Source of the DNA: Aureisphaera sp963669405
Lineage (GTDB): Bacteria > Bacteroidota > Bacteroidia > Flavobacteriales > Flavobacteriaceae
Reading direction: 5' to 3'
Assembly: GCA_963669405.2 (NCBI GenBank)
Contig: CAXXHF010000002.1
Span: 930,001-994,000 of the forward strand
Length of the DNA: 64,000 nucleotides
Shown here: one piece after another, positions 26,719 through 35,217 of the stretch
How the letters are laid out: each line of letters begins with the position of its first letter
Numbering within the stretch: the stretch's first letter is position 1
Translations under genes and position numbers: made by a program
The notes under the pieces: generated by a model
Databases searched by the model: none
What the model saw: only the letters and a program-made list of their open reading frames with translations
What the model was told of the DNA's origin: nothing

Positions 26719-26790
26719 TCACATAACAACCCGGCTATCTCCGTAGAAATAGAAAAACCAAAAGTTGAAAAATGTAAAAAATCGTTTCAT
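26719..26790 (-). CDS. pheL: Phe/Tyr/Trp-rich leader peptide of the pheA operon
   Basis: This 23-codon frame starts MKRFFTFFNFWFFYFY and continues with GDSRVVM before TGA. Eight of the first 15 residues are Phe, with one Trp and two Tyr in the first 16, like the leader peptides of known Phe attenuators. It lies between a plausible promoter (-33 ATTG, 19 bases, TACATTAG at 26814-26807) and an intrinsic terminator. Stalling at Phe codons would leave CCGGGTT at the leader's end free to pair with the terminator 5' arm; a ribosome reaching the stop would cover it. The symbol is by analogy with enterobacterial pheL; homology is not implied. Confidence 0.88.
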   Translation of the reverse strand: MKRFFTFFNFWFFYFYGDSRVVM

Positions 26791-26806
26791 TGCTCGTTTG
26801 TAAATG

Positions 26807-26837
26807 CTAATGTACACATTGTTTTATAACATGCAAT
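26807..26837 (-). promoter_or_regulatory. Putative promoter of the phe leader
   Basis: Minus strand: ATTG at 26837-26834, a 19-base spacer, and TACATTAG at 26814-26807, each one mismatch from the Bacteroidota consensus (TTTG, TAnnTTTG). The leader ATG is 16 bases downstream. Confidence 0.5.
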
Positions 26838-26882
26838 ATTTTTTTACGTTTTTCTAAATATCTAGCATTATCTTCGTAGCCT

Positions 26883-27782
26883 ATGTCCATAGAAGTTGCC
26901 AATATTACCAAATATTACGGATCGCAAAAGGCGCTCAACGAAATCTCATTTTCCATTAACAAAGGAGAAATAGTTGGGTTTCTAGGACCCAATGGAGCCG
27001 GAAAATCTACCTTAATGAAAATTCTGACTACCTACTTAAAAGCGTCAGATGGAAAGGCTTCAGTAAATGGGTTTTCCGTTTCTAAAGAAGATAAACAAGT
27101 ACAGAAAAGTATTGGGTATCTCCCAGAACACAATCCTTTGTATTTAGAAATGTATGTAAGGGAGTATTTAAACTTCAATGCTAATGTGTATGGAATTCCG
27201 ACAACGGAAGTAGAAAAGGTGATTGAACAAACCGGGCTTTCTCCCGAAGCACATAAAAGAATAGAACAGCTTTCTAAAGGATACCGACAACGTGTAGGGT
27301 TGGCCAATGCCCTTCTACATAATCCCGAAGTACTTATTTTGGATGAACCAACCACTGGTTTGGATCCTAATCAACTTATAGAAATACGAGAATTGATTAA
27401 GGATGTAGGTAAAGAGAAAACCGTATTGCTTTCTACACACATTATGCAAGAAGTAGAAGCTATTTGCGATCGGGTAATCATTATTGATAAGGGTTCCATT
27501 GTGCTAGACAAGACACTGCATGAACTTAAAGAAGGAAAACAGCAAATTGTAGAAGTTGAATTTGATTACCGTGTTGAAGAAGTTGCCTTAGCAAGATTAG
27601 GTCACATAGACAAAGTAGAAAACAAAGAAGGGTTTGTTTATCACCTATATTTTAATACACAAGAAGACATGCGGGGAAAGGTGTTCGATTTTGCACATGA
27701 CAATGGGTTGAAAATTCTTCAACTACATCAAAAAAATACTACGTTGGAAAAGCTTTTTGTAGAACTAACTAGTCCTCAATAA
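26883..27782 (+). CDS. gldA: Gliding-associated ABC transporter ATP-binding protein GldA
   Basis: The 299-residue protein is an ABC ATPase: Walker A GPNGAGKST, signature LSKGYRQRVGLANALL, Walker B VLILDEPTTGLDPNQ and the switch His in LLSTHIMQEVEAICD. Start MSIEVANITKYYGSQKALN and the C-terminal region match GldA, which works with the membrane proteins GldF and GldG in flavobacterial gliding. gldF and gldG are not next to it here. It is divergent from the phe operon, and its last 14 bases overlap the end of the convergent lipoprotein gene. Confidence 0.92.
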   Translation: MSIEVANITKYYGSQKALNEISFSINKGEIVGFLGPNGAGKSTLMKILTTYLKASDGKASVNGFSVSKEDKQVQKSIGYLPEHNPLYLEMYVREYLNFNANVYGIPTTEVEKVIEQTGLSPEAHKRIEQLSKGYRQRVGLANALLHNPEVLILDEPTTGLDPNQLIEIRELIKDVGKEKTVLLSTHIMQEVEAICDRVIIIDKGSIVLDKTLHELKEGKQQIVEVEFDYRVEEVALARLGHIDKVENKEGFVYHLYFNTQEDMRGKVFDFAHDNGLKILQLHQKNTTLEKLFVELTSPQ

Positions 27783-28524
27783 TCAACCTTCCCGTATAAA
27801 ATTCCTCTACAAGAACAATTAAAGGTCGGTTTTTTGCAATGACATCTCCTAAACTTCTAATTTCTCCCTGAATGGAATTAATGGGATGGACAATCATTTT
27901 TTGGGTGCTTCGATGAAATACGGTAAGATCATTAACCAATAGATTCTCTGCCTCCACACGGCTATCTCCATCAAACAACTGGAAATTTGCTTCTTCTGCT
28001 GTTCCGCTTAAATAGTAATTGGAGATTCCACTGGATGCTATGGTCAAAACACCTCCTTCAAACTGAATGTCAAAGTCTCCATCAATATGGAATTCATCTT
28101 CGTTATCCTGATCTTCTGAAATTAAAGTGAGTTCTGGGTATGTAAGCACACCATCGCTTACTACTGCTAGACCTGAGCTATTTCTAATTTCCGAAATATT
28201 GGGTGCTGTAACGTAGACTTTGGTAATACCGTAATCACGAACCAAATTACAGCCATTATCATTCTTTATGCTAAGGGCATTGTTTAGGGACTTCACAACG
28301 ATATCATTCATCAAATTCTCACCTGTTTCTACAATCACTTTCTGAAAAGGACCTTCCTTCAGTATTAATTGTACACGTTCCCGCACCAATATCTTTTCGA
28401 AAGGTAGTACCTCAAACTCTTGTTGTACTATATTTCCTGAACTCTGAAAACAGTTTAGTCCTTCTTCGCTATCACAGCTCCAAAAAAGAACGACTACTAG
28501 TATGTACCCTAAAAATTTTCTCAT
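27769..28524 (-). CDS. GIN-domain lipoprotein, copy 1
   Basis: The 251-residue product begins with a lipoprotein signal (MRKFLGYILVVVLFWSC, Cys17 acylated). It then has a beta-helical head GIN (DUF2807-type) domain: FEKILVRERVQLILKEGP, KVIVETGENLMNDIVV, VYVTAPNISEIRNSSG, EANFQLFDGDSRVEAENL. The C-terminus (GEIRSLGDVIAKNRPLIV, YTGRLIIED) is shared with the paralogue at 29657-30409. Function is unknown; such proteins are probably outer-membrane-anchored. The start overlaps the upstream PagL-like gene by four bases. Confidence 0.85.
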   Translation of the reverse strand: MRKFLGYILVVVLFWSCDSEEGLNCFQSSGNIVQQEFEVLPFEKILVRERVQLILKEGPFQKVIVETGENLMNDIVVKSLNNALSIKNDNGCNLVRDYGITKVYVTAPNISEIRNSSGLAVVSDGVLTYPELTLISEDQDNEDEFHIDGDFDIQFEGGVLTIASSGISNYYLSGTAEEANFQLFDGDSRVEAENLLVNDLTVFHRSTQKMIVHPINSIQGEIRSLGDVIAKNRPLIVLVEEFYTGRLIIED

Positions 28525-29630
28525 AACCGTACTCCTATTCCAAATTCAACACCTTCTGCCTTGGCCCAATGAGCCTTTACCGTTACTGCTGCAAAAATTC
28601 TGTCTTTGTAGAAATAACGTTTCAACCCTAAGCGGTTGTACCATCTGTTTTCAAAATCATAGGGCCAATATACGTAGTACCCTATTTGGGAAACAAATCC
28701 TATTTTATAAAAGCGTAATTCATGACCCACGAATACCCCAACTCGTCTATAGTCTTCATTGCCCGTTAAGTTATCTTCTGGAAATGCTACTGTACGATAA
28801 CGGATAAACTCTTCCAAGAATTTGGAATCGAAATAATCTGCTCCTAACTGCAAAGTGCTTTTATAATTGATTCGCTTGTCTGCAAAAGCAGAAACATTAT
28901 AAAACGGAAACTGTCCTTGTCCTACAACATCACTCTCATTCCATCCAAACCGAAAAACCAAATTATACTTAATGCGTTCTGCATGGCTTTTACTAGGAGG
29001 ATCTTCTTCCTCTATATATTCTGGAAAGTTTTCATGGTCAAACAAATAACTTAATCCAGCATTAAAAGCCCAGGTATTGGTACTATTATTAGGTGCTCTA
29101 AAATTGGCATTACTGTAATGAATGATACTGAAACCTGCATGAACTCCCAGTCCTTGCCATAGGTTTTCTTTTACATAGTTTAATTTAAGGAATGTTGTAC
29201 TTAATACATCTGAACCAAAAGCATTATTCAAAAAATTCGTTTCTGGATCATAAGGGTTGGTTGCATAGGCAACTCCCTGCCCCATTCTAAAAACCAGATT
29301 CCTATTGAGGAAATACCAATTCATATGGGCATATACACTATAATTTTCGCCTAAAATAGGATTATTAAAGTCTTGGTAAGCCAATGTAAAACCCCAATCG
29401 GGATAATTATATCTTCTCTCCGCTTCCCTAAAACCATATGTTTTTCTATTATAGCTTAGCCATAATCCCTTGGGATGTTGTGTAATTAAATGAGCAATAT
29501 CGGGATTGTGTTCCAGAATACTTCCGTAGAACACATCTGCTTCAATCTCGAATGGTCTTTGTGGTTTCTCTTGTGAATATGCCATCGCTCCCAGCAACAC
29601 AAAAGCTATAAAGAAAAAGGTGTTTCTCAT
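28521..29630 (-). CDS. Acyloxyacyl hydrolase / lipid A deacylase (PagL)-like protein, copy 1
   Basis: I start at 29630 (MRNTFFFIAFVLLGAMAYSQ), which gives a signal peptide; the upstream ATG at 29657 does not. The 369-residue product looks like an outer-membrane barrel. The segment IIHYSNANFRAPNNSTN resembles the PagL active-site region, in which His and Ser are two residues apart. PagL enzymes remove the 3-position acyl chain of lipid A from the outer leaflet. The protein is longer than proteobacterial PagL. The assignment is by family resemblance. It is paired with the GIN lipoprotein downstream. Confidence 0.78.
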   Translation of the reverse strand: MRNTFFFIAFVLLGAMAYSQEKPQRPFEIEADVFYGSILEHNPDIAHLITQHPKGLWLSYNRKTYGFREAERRYNYPDWGFTLAYQDFNNPILGENYSVYAHMNWYFLNRNLVFRMGQGVAYATNPYDPETNFLNNAFGSDVLSTTFLKLNYVKENLWQGLGVHAGFSIIHYSNANFRAPNNSTNTWAFNAGLSYLFDHENFPEYIEEEDPPSKSHAERIKYNLVFRFGWNESDVVGQGQFPFYNVSAFADKRINYKSTLQLGADYFDSKFLEEFIRYRTVAFPEDNLTGNEDYRRVGVFVGHELRFYKIGFVSQIGYYVYWPYDFENRWYNRLGLKRYFYKDRIFAAVTVKAHWAKAEGVEFGIGVRL

Positions 29631-29656
29631 AATGATTCGAATGGCGCAAATATACA

Positions 29657-30409
29657 CTAATCTTGAAAAATTAAGCGACCTGTATAAATTTCTTCAACAT
29701 CAACAATAGGAGGTCTATTTAATGAAATAACATCTCCTGTACTCAGAATATTTCCTCTAATTCTTTCTTGAGGGTTTACAATCATTTTATTGGCGCTTCT
29801 ATGAAAAACCCTAAGGTCATTAACAATAAGATTGGGGCCTTCAAAACGAGGTGTCTCATCTTGAAATGTAATATTAGCTTTATCAGCAAAACCATCTATA
29901 TAAAACCCACTGAAGCCATTGGCATCAACAAGGAAGAAATCACAATCTACTGTAAGCGTAAAATCCCCACTTTTTCTGGAATTTTCAACTCCGCCAGAGG
30001 TATTACTCACCAATTCTAATATTGGAAATCGCAATACGCCCTCGCCAACTACATGGAATTCACTACTATTTCTTATTTCGGTAAGAATAGGAGTAGTGAC
30101 TATGGCTTTGGTAATTCCAAAATCCCGCACAAAATTGCAACGGTTATCGTCTCTAATTACCAATGTTTCCCCCTCTACTGTTACCGAAACATCATTCAGT
30201 AAATTTTCGCCAGTTTCAATAAGTACTTCTCGCGTATCACCATGACGAATTACCAAAGAAACATCATCTTCAATTCTAATTTTTGAAAAGACAGGAACGG
30301 AAACTTGGGTAACAACTGTATTTCCTTGTGTCTGAAAACAGTCCAAAGTATCTTCGCTATTGCAAGCCAAGCATAATAACAGTATTAAAAAAACAACAAA
30401 TTTTCTCAT
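29657..30409 (-). CDS. GIN-domain lipoprotein, copy 2
   Basis: The 250-residue product is a clear paralogue of the gene at 27769-28524: lipoprotein signal MRKFVVFLILLLCLAC (Cys16), the same start of the mature part (CFQTQGN versus CFQSSGN), VLIETGENLLNDVSV, CNFVRDFGITKAIVTTP, LTEIRNSSEFHV, HRSANKMIVNPQERIRGNI and YTGRLIFQD. The middle of the GIN domain differs most. It lies directly after the second PagL-like gene with no gap, repeating the gene order of the first pair. Confidence 0.85.
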   Translation of the reverse strand: MRKFVVFLILLLCLACNSEDTLDCFQTQGNTVVTQVSVPVFSKIRIEDDVSLVIRHGDTREVLIETGENLLNDVSVTVEGETLVIRDDNRCNFVRDFGITKAIVTTPILTEIRNSSEFHVVGEGVLRFPILELVSNTSGGVENSRKSGDFTLTVDCDFFLVDANGFSGFYIDGFADKANITFQDETPRFEGPNLIVNDLRVFHRSANKMIVNPQERIRGNILSTGDVISLNRPPIVDVEEIYTGRLIFQD

Positions 30410-31504
30410 CTATAATCGTATTCCTATTCCAAATTCTATAGCCTCCGCATTAGCAGCATGTGTTTTTACAGTAGCTACTCCAAACCATTTATTGGAGATA
30501 TAATATTTTACGCCAATTCTGGAGTATACCCTTAATTCATACTCATAGGGCCAATACAAATAATAACCCAATTGTGTGGGTATGGCCATTTTGCCTAATC
30601 TAAATTCGTGTCCAGCAAACACACCTACCCTTTTATAATCTTCATTACCTGAAAGCCCACTACTACTGAATGATATAGCACGATATTCTATTTCCTCTTT
30701 TAAAAACTTTGAAAAGAAAGCTTCTACACCTAATTGAAGGGTGCTTTTATAATTCAATCGCTTATCGGCAAAAGCAGTTAATACCACAAATGGTTGTTGT
30801 CCTAACCCAATAATATCCCCTTCGTTCAGTCCTCCACGGATCACGAAGTTATAGGTGATTTTTTCAGAAAAATCAATCTCGGGATTCTCTTCAGAATAAT
30901 TTTCTACTATTTCTGAATTAAAATTATAGGTAAGTCCTGCATTAAGCGCTACTATATTGGTTCCCGTATTAGGTGCTTTAAAACTCCCGTTGGAATGATG
31001 TACAAAAACAAAGCCGGCCTGAAAGCCTAACCCTTCAAAAACATTCTGCTTTTGGAAATTCAACAGAACATAGGATGAAGCTACTAAGGAACTACCATAG
31101 GAAGTATTTTTAAAATTAGTGTCCAGATCAAAAGGATGGGTATTATAAGCTATCCCTTCGCCCAATCGAAGTTGAAGGTTTCTATTAAAAAAATAGAAAT
31201 TATAATGACCATAGAGCCCAAAATTTTTACCCAATACATCATTATTGAAATCTTGATAAATAAATGAGAAACCCCAATCTGGATAATTGTAGGCCTCTTG
31301 CCAATATTTTTCGCCGAAGGTTTTTTGGTTGTATGAAAGGATCAATCCATTAGGATGATCCGTAACAAGGTGTGCAACGTTCTTATTATGACGCAACATA
31401 GAGCCATAATAATAATGAGCATCCCAGTAGCTCTTACCCCATACGTTTTCTTGTGAAAATAGTGCCCCGGGGAAAAGACACAGTATCATCACATACCGCA
31501 ACAT
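30410..31504 (-). CDS. Acyloxyacyl hydrolase / lipid A deacylase (PagL)-like protein, copy 2
   Basis: The 364-residue product starts MLRYVMILCLFPGALFSQ (signal peptide) and is parallel to copy 1 throughout: YYGSMLRHNKNVAHLVTDHP, YNYPDWGFSFIYQDFNN, FVHHSNGSFKAPNTGTN with the His-x-Ser pair, and a final strand AEAIEFGIGIRL, matching AEGVEFGIGVRL of copy 1. Both are probably outer-membrane enzymes acting on lipid A. It lies 18 bases after metF, so it may be read from the methionine operon. Confidence 0.78.
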   Translation of the reverse strand: MLRYVMILCLFPGALFSQENVWGKSYWDAHYYYGSMLRHNKNVAHLVTDHPNGLILSYNQKTFGEKYWQEAYNYPDWGFSFIYQDFNNDVLGKNFGLYGHYNFYFFNRNLQLRLGEGIAYNTHPFDLDTNFKNTSYGSSLVASSYVLLNFQKQNVFEGLGFQAGFVFVHHSNGSFKAPNTGTNIVALNAGLTYNFNSEIVENYSEENPEIDFSEKITYNFVIRGGLNEGDIIGLGQQPFVVLTAFADKRLNYKSTLQLGVEAFFSKFLKEEIEYRAISFSSSGLSGNEDYKRVGVFAGHEFRLGKMAIPTQLGYYLYWPYEYELRVYSRIGVKYYISNKWFGVATVKTHAANAEAIEFGIGIRL

Positions 31505-31522
31505 GCGGTCAAAAATAAGGAT

Positions 31523-32479
31523 TTAAAAAATCTGAGAGGCTATAGCTCGAATATTATCACTTTTTCCCATGGAATAGTAGTGCAGTACAGGCACTCCAGC
31601 AGCAATCAATTCTTTGCTTTGAGCTACACACCAATCTACCCCAACTTGTCTTACTTCTTTATTATCCTTACATTTCACTACTTCCATTATGAGATCATCT
31701 GGCAGCTCCAAGCTAAAACGATGCGGGATTAAATTCAATTGTTTTTTGGTTGCAATAGGTTTGAGCCCTGGAATAATTGGGACAGTGATCCCTTCAGAAC
31801 GGCATTTATCCACAAACTCGAAATATTTTTTATTATCGAAAAACATTTGTGTTACCACATATGTGGCTCCTTTTTTTATCTTCTTTTTCAAGAAGTGAAT
31901 ATCGCTATCCAAACTAGGGGCTTCCATATGTTTTTCAGGATAACCAGCCACTCCAATGCAGAAATCGGTTTGTGCCTGATTCTGTATTTCTTCATCAAGA
32001 TATACCCCTTTGTTTAGATCGGTAATTTGATTTACCAAATCACTGGCATAACTATTTCCTTCTTTTTCGGGGGTAAAATACGTTTCGCTCTTCACTGCGT
32101 CTCCACGTAAAGCCATCACATTATCTATTCCCAAAAAGTTCAGGTCAATCAGAAAGTTTTCAGTATCCTCTTTCGTAAATCCTCCACACAGAATATGTGG
32201 AATGGCGTCTACATTGTATCTATTCTGAATAGCTGCACAAATCCCAACCGTTCCTGGTCTTTTCCGAACTACTTTCTTTTGTAGGAGCCCATCACCTATT
32301 TCCTTATAAACATATTCTTCCCTGTGATAGGTTACATCTATAAAAGGAGGGTTAAACTCCATTAGGGGATCAATATTTTCGAAAATAGATGTAATGTTCT
32401 GACCTTTAAGAGGAGGAAGTATTTCGAAAGAAAACTGAGTACTTCCATTCGCTTTTTCTATGTGTTCTGTGACTTTCAT
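31523..32479 (-). CDS. metF: 5,10-methylenetetrahydrofolate reductase
   Basis: MetF makes the 5-methyltetrahydrofolate used by methionine synthase. The 318-residue protein has FSFEILPPLKGQ at the N-terminus, FIDVTYHREE, ALRGD, VAGYPEKHMEAPS and MFFDNKKYFEFVDKCR, then IPGLKPI, the standard TIM-barrel and FAD-site motifs. It abuts metH (no gap), so both are co-expressed in the SAM-I-controlled operon that starts at about 37350. Confidence 0.95.
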   Translation of the reverse strand: MKVTEHIEKANGSTQFSFEILPPLKGQNITSIFENIDPLMEFNPPFIDVTYHREEYVYKEIGDGLLQKKVVRKRPGTVGICAAIQNRYNVDAIPHILCGGFTKEDTENFLIDLNFLGIDNVMALRGDAVKSETYFTPEKEGNSYASDLVNQITDLNKGVYLDEEIQNQAQTDFCIGVAGYPEKHMEAPSLDSDIHFLKKKIKKGATYVVTQMFFDNKKYFEFVDKCRSEGITVPIIPGLKPIATKKQLNLIPHRFSLELPDDLIMEVVKCKDNKEVRQVGVDWCVAQSKELIAAGVPVLHYYSMGKSDNIRAIASQIF

Positions 32480-35164
32480 TTAATCTGCAATATTAGTTCG
32501 AAGCCATTTGGTGGCTTCTGCAACCGAAATGCCTTTCCGGTTGGCAAAATCGGCTACTTGATCTTCTTTTATTTTACCCAATCCAAAGTATCTGGATTCT
32601 GGATTCCCAAAATAATACCCAGATACTGAGGCGGCAGGCCACATGGCCAAACTTTCGGTAAGCTTTACCCCTATGGTTTCTTCCACTTTCAATAGTTGCC
32701 AAATGGTTTCTTTTTCTAAATGATCTGGGCAAGCAGGATATCCCGGGGCAGGACGAATTCCTTTATATTCTTCTTTGATGAGGGATTCATTGGAAAGGCT
32801 TTCACCTATTGCATATCCCCAATGCTCCTTCCTTACTTGTTCGTGCAAGTATTCAGCAAAGGCTTCTGCCAAACGATCGGCCAAAGCCTTTACCATAATA
32901 CTGTTGTAATCATCATTCTCTTTTTCATAGGATTGGGCAAGTTCTTCTGTTCCAAAACCAGTAGTAACACAGAAACAACCCATATAATCTTGTCGTCCAG
33001 AAGTTAAGGGAGCTATAAAATCAGCCAATGCTAAATTGGGTCTTCCTTGGGCCTTTTTACTTTGTTGTCGTAATGTCCTGAAGTGATATTCTTTAGATTC
33101 TTTATCTGAAAATTCCTGTACAATACGTATATCGTCATCATCTACTGTATTGGCCTTAAACAATCCAAAGATGGCTTTAGCTCTCAATAATTTTTCATCT
33201 ATCATTTTTTGAAGCATTTTTTGTGCTTCTTCGTAAAGATCCGTAGCCTGTTTCCCAACAACTTCATCCTTCAGAATATTTGGAAAACGCCCGTGTAAAT
33301 CCCAACTTCTAAAAAAAGGAGTCCAGTCTATATAAGGTTTCAACAATTCGAGATTGAAGTCATCAATTGTATGAATACCCAATTTATTAGGTTTTACAAT
33401 CTCAGCTTTTTCCCAAACTATAGGGTATTTATTATTCCTAGCATCTGTTATGGATATGTAGGTTTTTGTTTTTTGACGATTCAAAAACCCTTCCCTAAAA
33501 ATGGCATAATCATCCTTTACAGAAGTTTTATAAGCATCTTTTCTATCTTTCTGAAGTAAATCACCCACTACTGTTACCGCACGAGAAGCATCATTTACAT
33601 GCACTACGGCATGCTTGTACTGGGGATCTATCTTAACCGCTGTATGGGCTTTGCTCGTAGTAGCCCCTCCAATAAGTAAGGGAACCTCAAAATCTTGACG
33701 TTGCATTTCCTTAGCCAGATACACCATTTCATCCAATGATGGGGTAATGAGTCCACTCAAGCCTATAACATCTACTTTGTGCTCTTTGGCTTCTGCTATG
33801 ATTTTTTCTGGAGGTACCATAACACCCAAATCTACAATCTCATAATTGTTACAAGCCAGTACTACAGACACTATGTTTTTGCCTATATCATGTACGTCTC
33901 CTTTTACGGTAGCCATCAACACCTTTCCAGCAGAAGAAGTTTTACCATCTTTTTCTTCTGTTATATATGGCTCTAAATAAGCAACGGCTTTTTTCATGAC
34001 CCGTGCAGATTTCACTACTTGGGGAAGGAACATTTTCCCACTTCCAAAAAGATCACCTACAACATTCATCCCTATCATCAATGCGCCTTCAATTACTTCA
34101 ATAGGTTTGCTGGCTGCCAAGCGGGCCTCTTCAATATCTTCTAAAATAAACTCATCAATTCCTTTTACCAAAGCTCTAGTAATACGGTCTTGCAACGGAT
34201 CCTTTCGCCATGACAAGTCTACTGTCTTTTCTTTCTTTACTCCTTTTACTGTTTCAGCTAACTCTAACAATCGTTCGGTAGCATCATCACGTCTATCTAA
34301 AAGCACATCTTCTACATGCTCTAGGAGATCCTTAGGAATATCGTCATACACTTCTAGCATCGCAGGGTTTACAATCCCCATATTCATTCCAGCTTCGATA
34401 GCATGATATAGAAATGCCGAATGCATTGCTTCCCGTACTGCATTATTTCCCCTAAAGCTAAAAGACACATTACTTACACCTCCGCTCACACTGCAATGTG
34501 GCAAATGCTGTCGTACCCAGCGAGTACTTTCAATAAAGTCCAGGGCATTCTTTCGGTGTTCATCCATCCCTGTCGCTACTGGAAAAATGTTAAGGTCGAA
34601 AATAATATCTTCGGGAGGGAATTTTACGCGGTCAACCAAAATCCGATAACTTCGCTCTGCTATCTCTATTCTCCTATCATAAGTATCTGCTTGCCCTACT
34701 TCATCAAATGCCATGACAATAACGGCAGCACCATATCGCCTAATAAGTTTTGCCTGACGAATAAACTCTTCTTCTCCCTCTTTAAGGCTAATGGAATTTA
34801 CCACACACTTTCCTTGGACTACTTGAAGTCCCGCCTCTATGATCTCCCATTTAGAACTATCTATCATAATGGGTACACGGGCGATATCTGGTTCTGCTAC
34901 CAAAAGGTTCAGGAATTTAACCATAACCTCTTTTCCATCAATAAGACCATCGTCCATGTTTACATCAATGATCTGTGCACCTCCCTCTACTTGATGTCTT
35001 GCAATGCTTAAAGCTTCTTCGAAATTTTCTTCCTTGATTAAACGAAGAAACTTCCTAGATCCTGCCACATTGGTTCGTTCCCCCACATTTATAAAATTAC
35101 TTTCTGGGGTAATAATCAAGGGTTCGAGTCCCGATAGTTTTAAATATTTTCTTTCTTCTATCAT
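32480..35164 (-). CDS. metH: Cobalamin-dependent methionine synthase, folate, B12 and activation domains
   Basis: The 894-residue protein is the larger part of a split MetH. It has the pterin-binding domain (about 1-290; NVGERTNVAGSRKF, DVNMDDGLIDG, SVSGGVSNVSFSFRG), the cobalamin domain with DVHDIGKN near residue 425 supplying the axial His, then GLSGLITPSLDEM and GGATTSKAHTAVK, and the SAM-binding reactivation domain (about 650-894; RPAPGYPACPDH, SGYYFGNPESRYF). The homocysteine-binding domain is in the separate gene at 36159-37166. The pair is split by a dehydratase-like gene. Confidence 0.95.
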   Translation of the reverse strand: MIEERKYLKLSGLEPLIITPESNFINVGERTNVAGSRKFLRLIKEENFEEALSIARHQVEGGAQIIDVNMDDGLIDGKEVMVKFLNLLVAEPDIARVPIMIDSSKWEIIEAGLQVVQGKCVVNSISLKEGEEEFIRQAKLIRRYGAAVIVMAFDEVGQADTYDRRIEIAERSYRILVDRVKFPPEDIIFDLNIFPVATGMDEHRKNALDFIESTRWVRQHLPHCSVSGGVSNVSFSFRGNNAVREAMHSAFLYHAIEAGMNMGIVNPAMLEVYDDIPKDLLEHVEDVLLDRRDDATERLLELAETVKGVKKEKTVDLSWRKDPLQDRITRALVKGIDEFILEDIEEARLAASKPIEVIEGALMIGMNVVGDLFGSGKMFLPQVVKSARVMKKAVAYLEPYITEEKDGKTSSAGKVLMATVKGDVHDIGKNIVSVVLACNNYEIVDLGVMVPPEKIIAEAKEHKVDVIGLSGLITPSLDEMVYLAKEMQRQDFEVPLLIGGATTSKAHTAVKIDPQYKHAVVHVNDASRAVTVVGDLLQKDRKDAYKTSVKDDYAIFREGFLNRQKTKTYISITDARNNKYPIVWEKAEIVKPNKLGIHTIDDFNLELLKPYIDWTPFFRSWDLHGRFPNILKDEVVGKQATDLYEEAQKMLQKMIDEKLLRAKAIFGLFKANTVDDDDIRIVQEFSDKESKEYHFRTLRQQSKKAQGRPNLALADFIAPLTSGRQDYMGCFCVTTGFGTEELAQSYEKENDDYNSIMVKALADRLAEAFAEYLHEQVRKEHWGYAIGESLSNESLIKEEYKGIRPAPGYPACPDHLEKETIWQLLKVEETIGVKLTESLAMWPAASVSGYYFGNPESRYFGLGKIKEDQVADFANRKGISVAEATKWLRTNIAD

Positions 35165-35217
35165 AATATGCCTTAGCCATAACCTTACGGAAAACTTGTC
35201 TAAGGGTGTGTTTTAAT

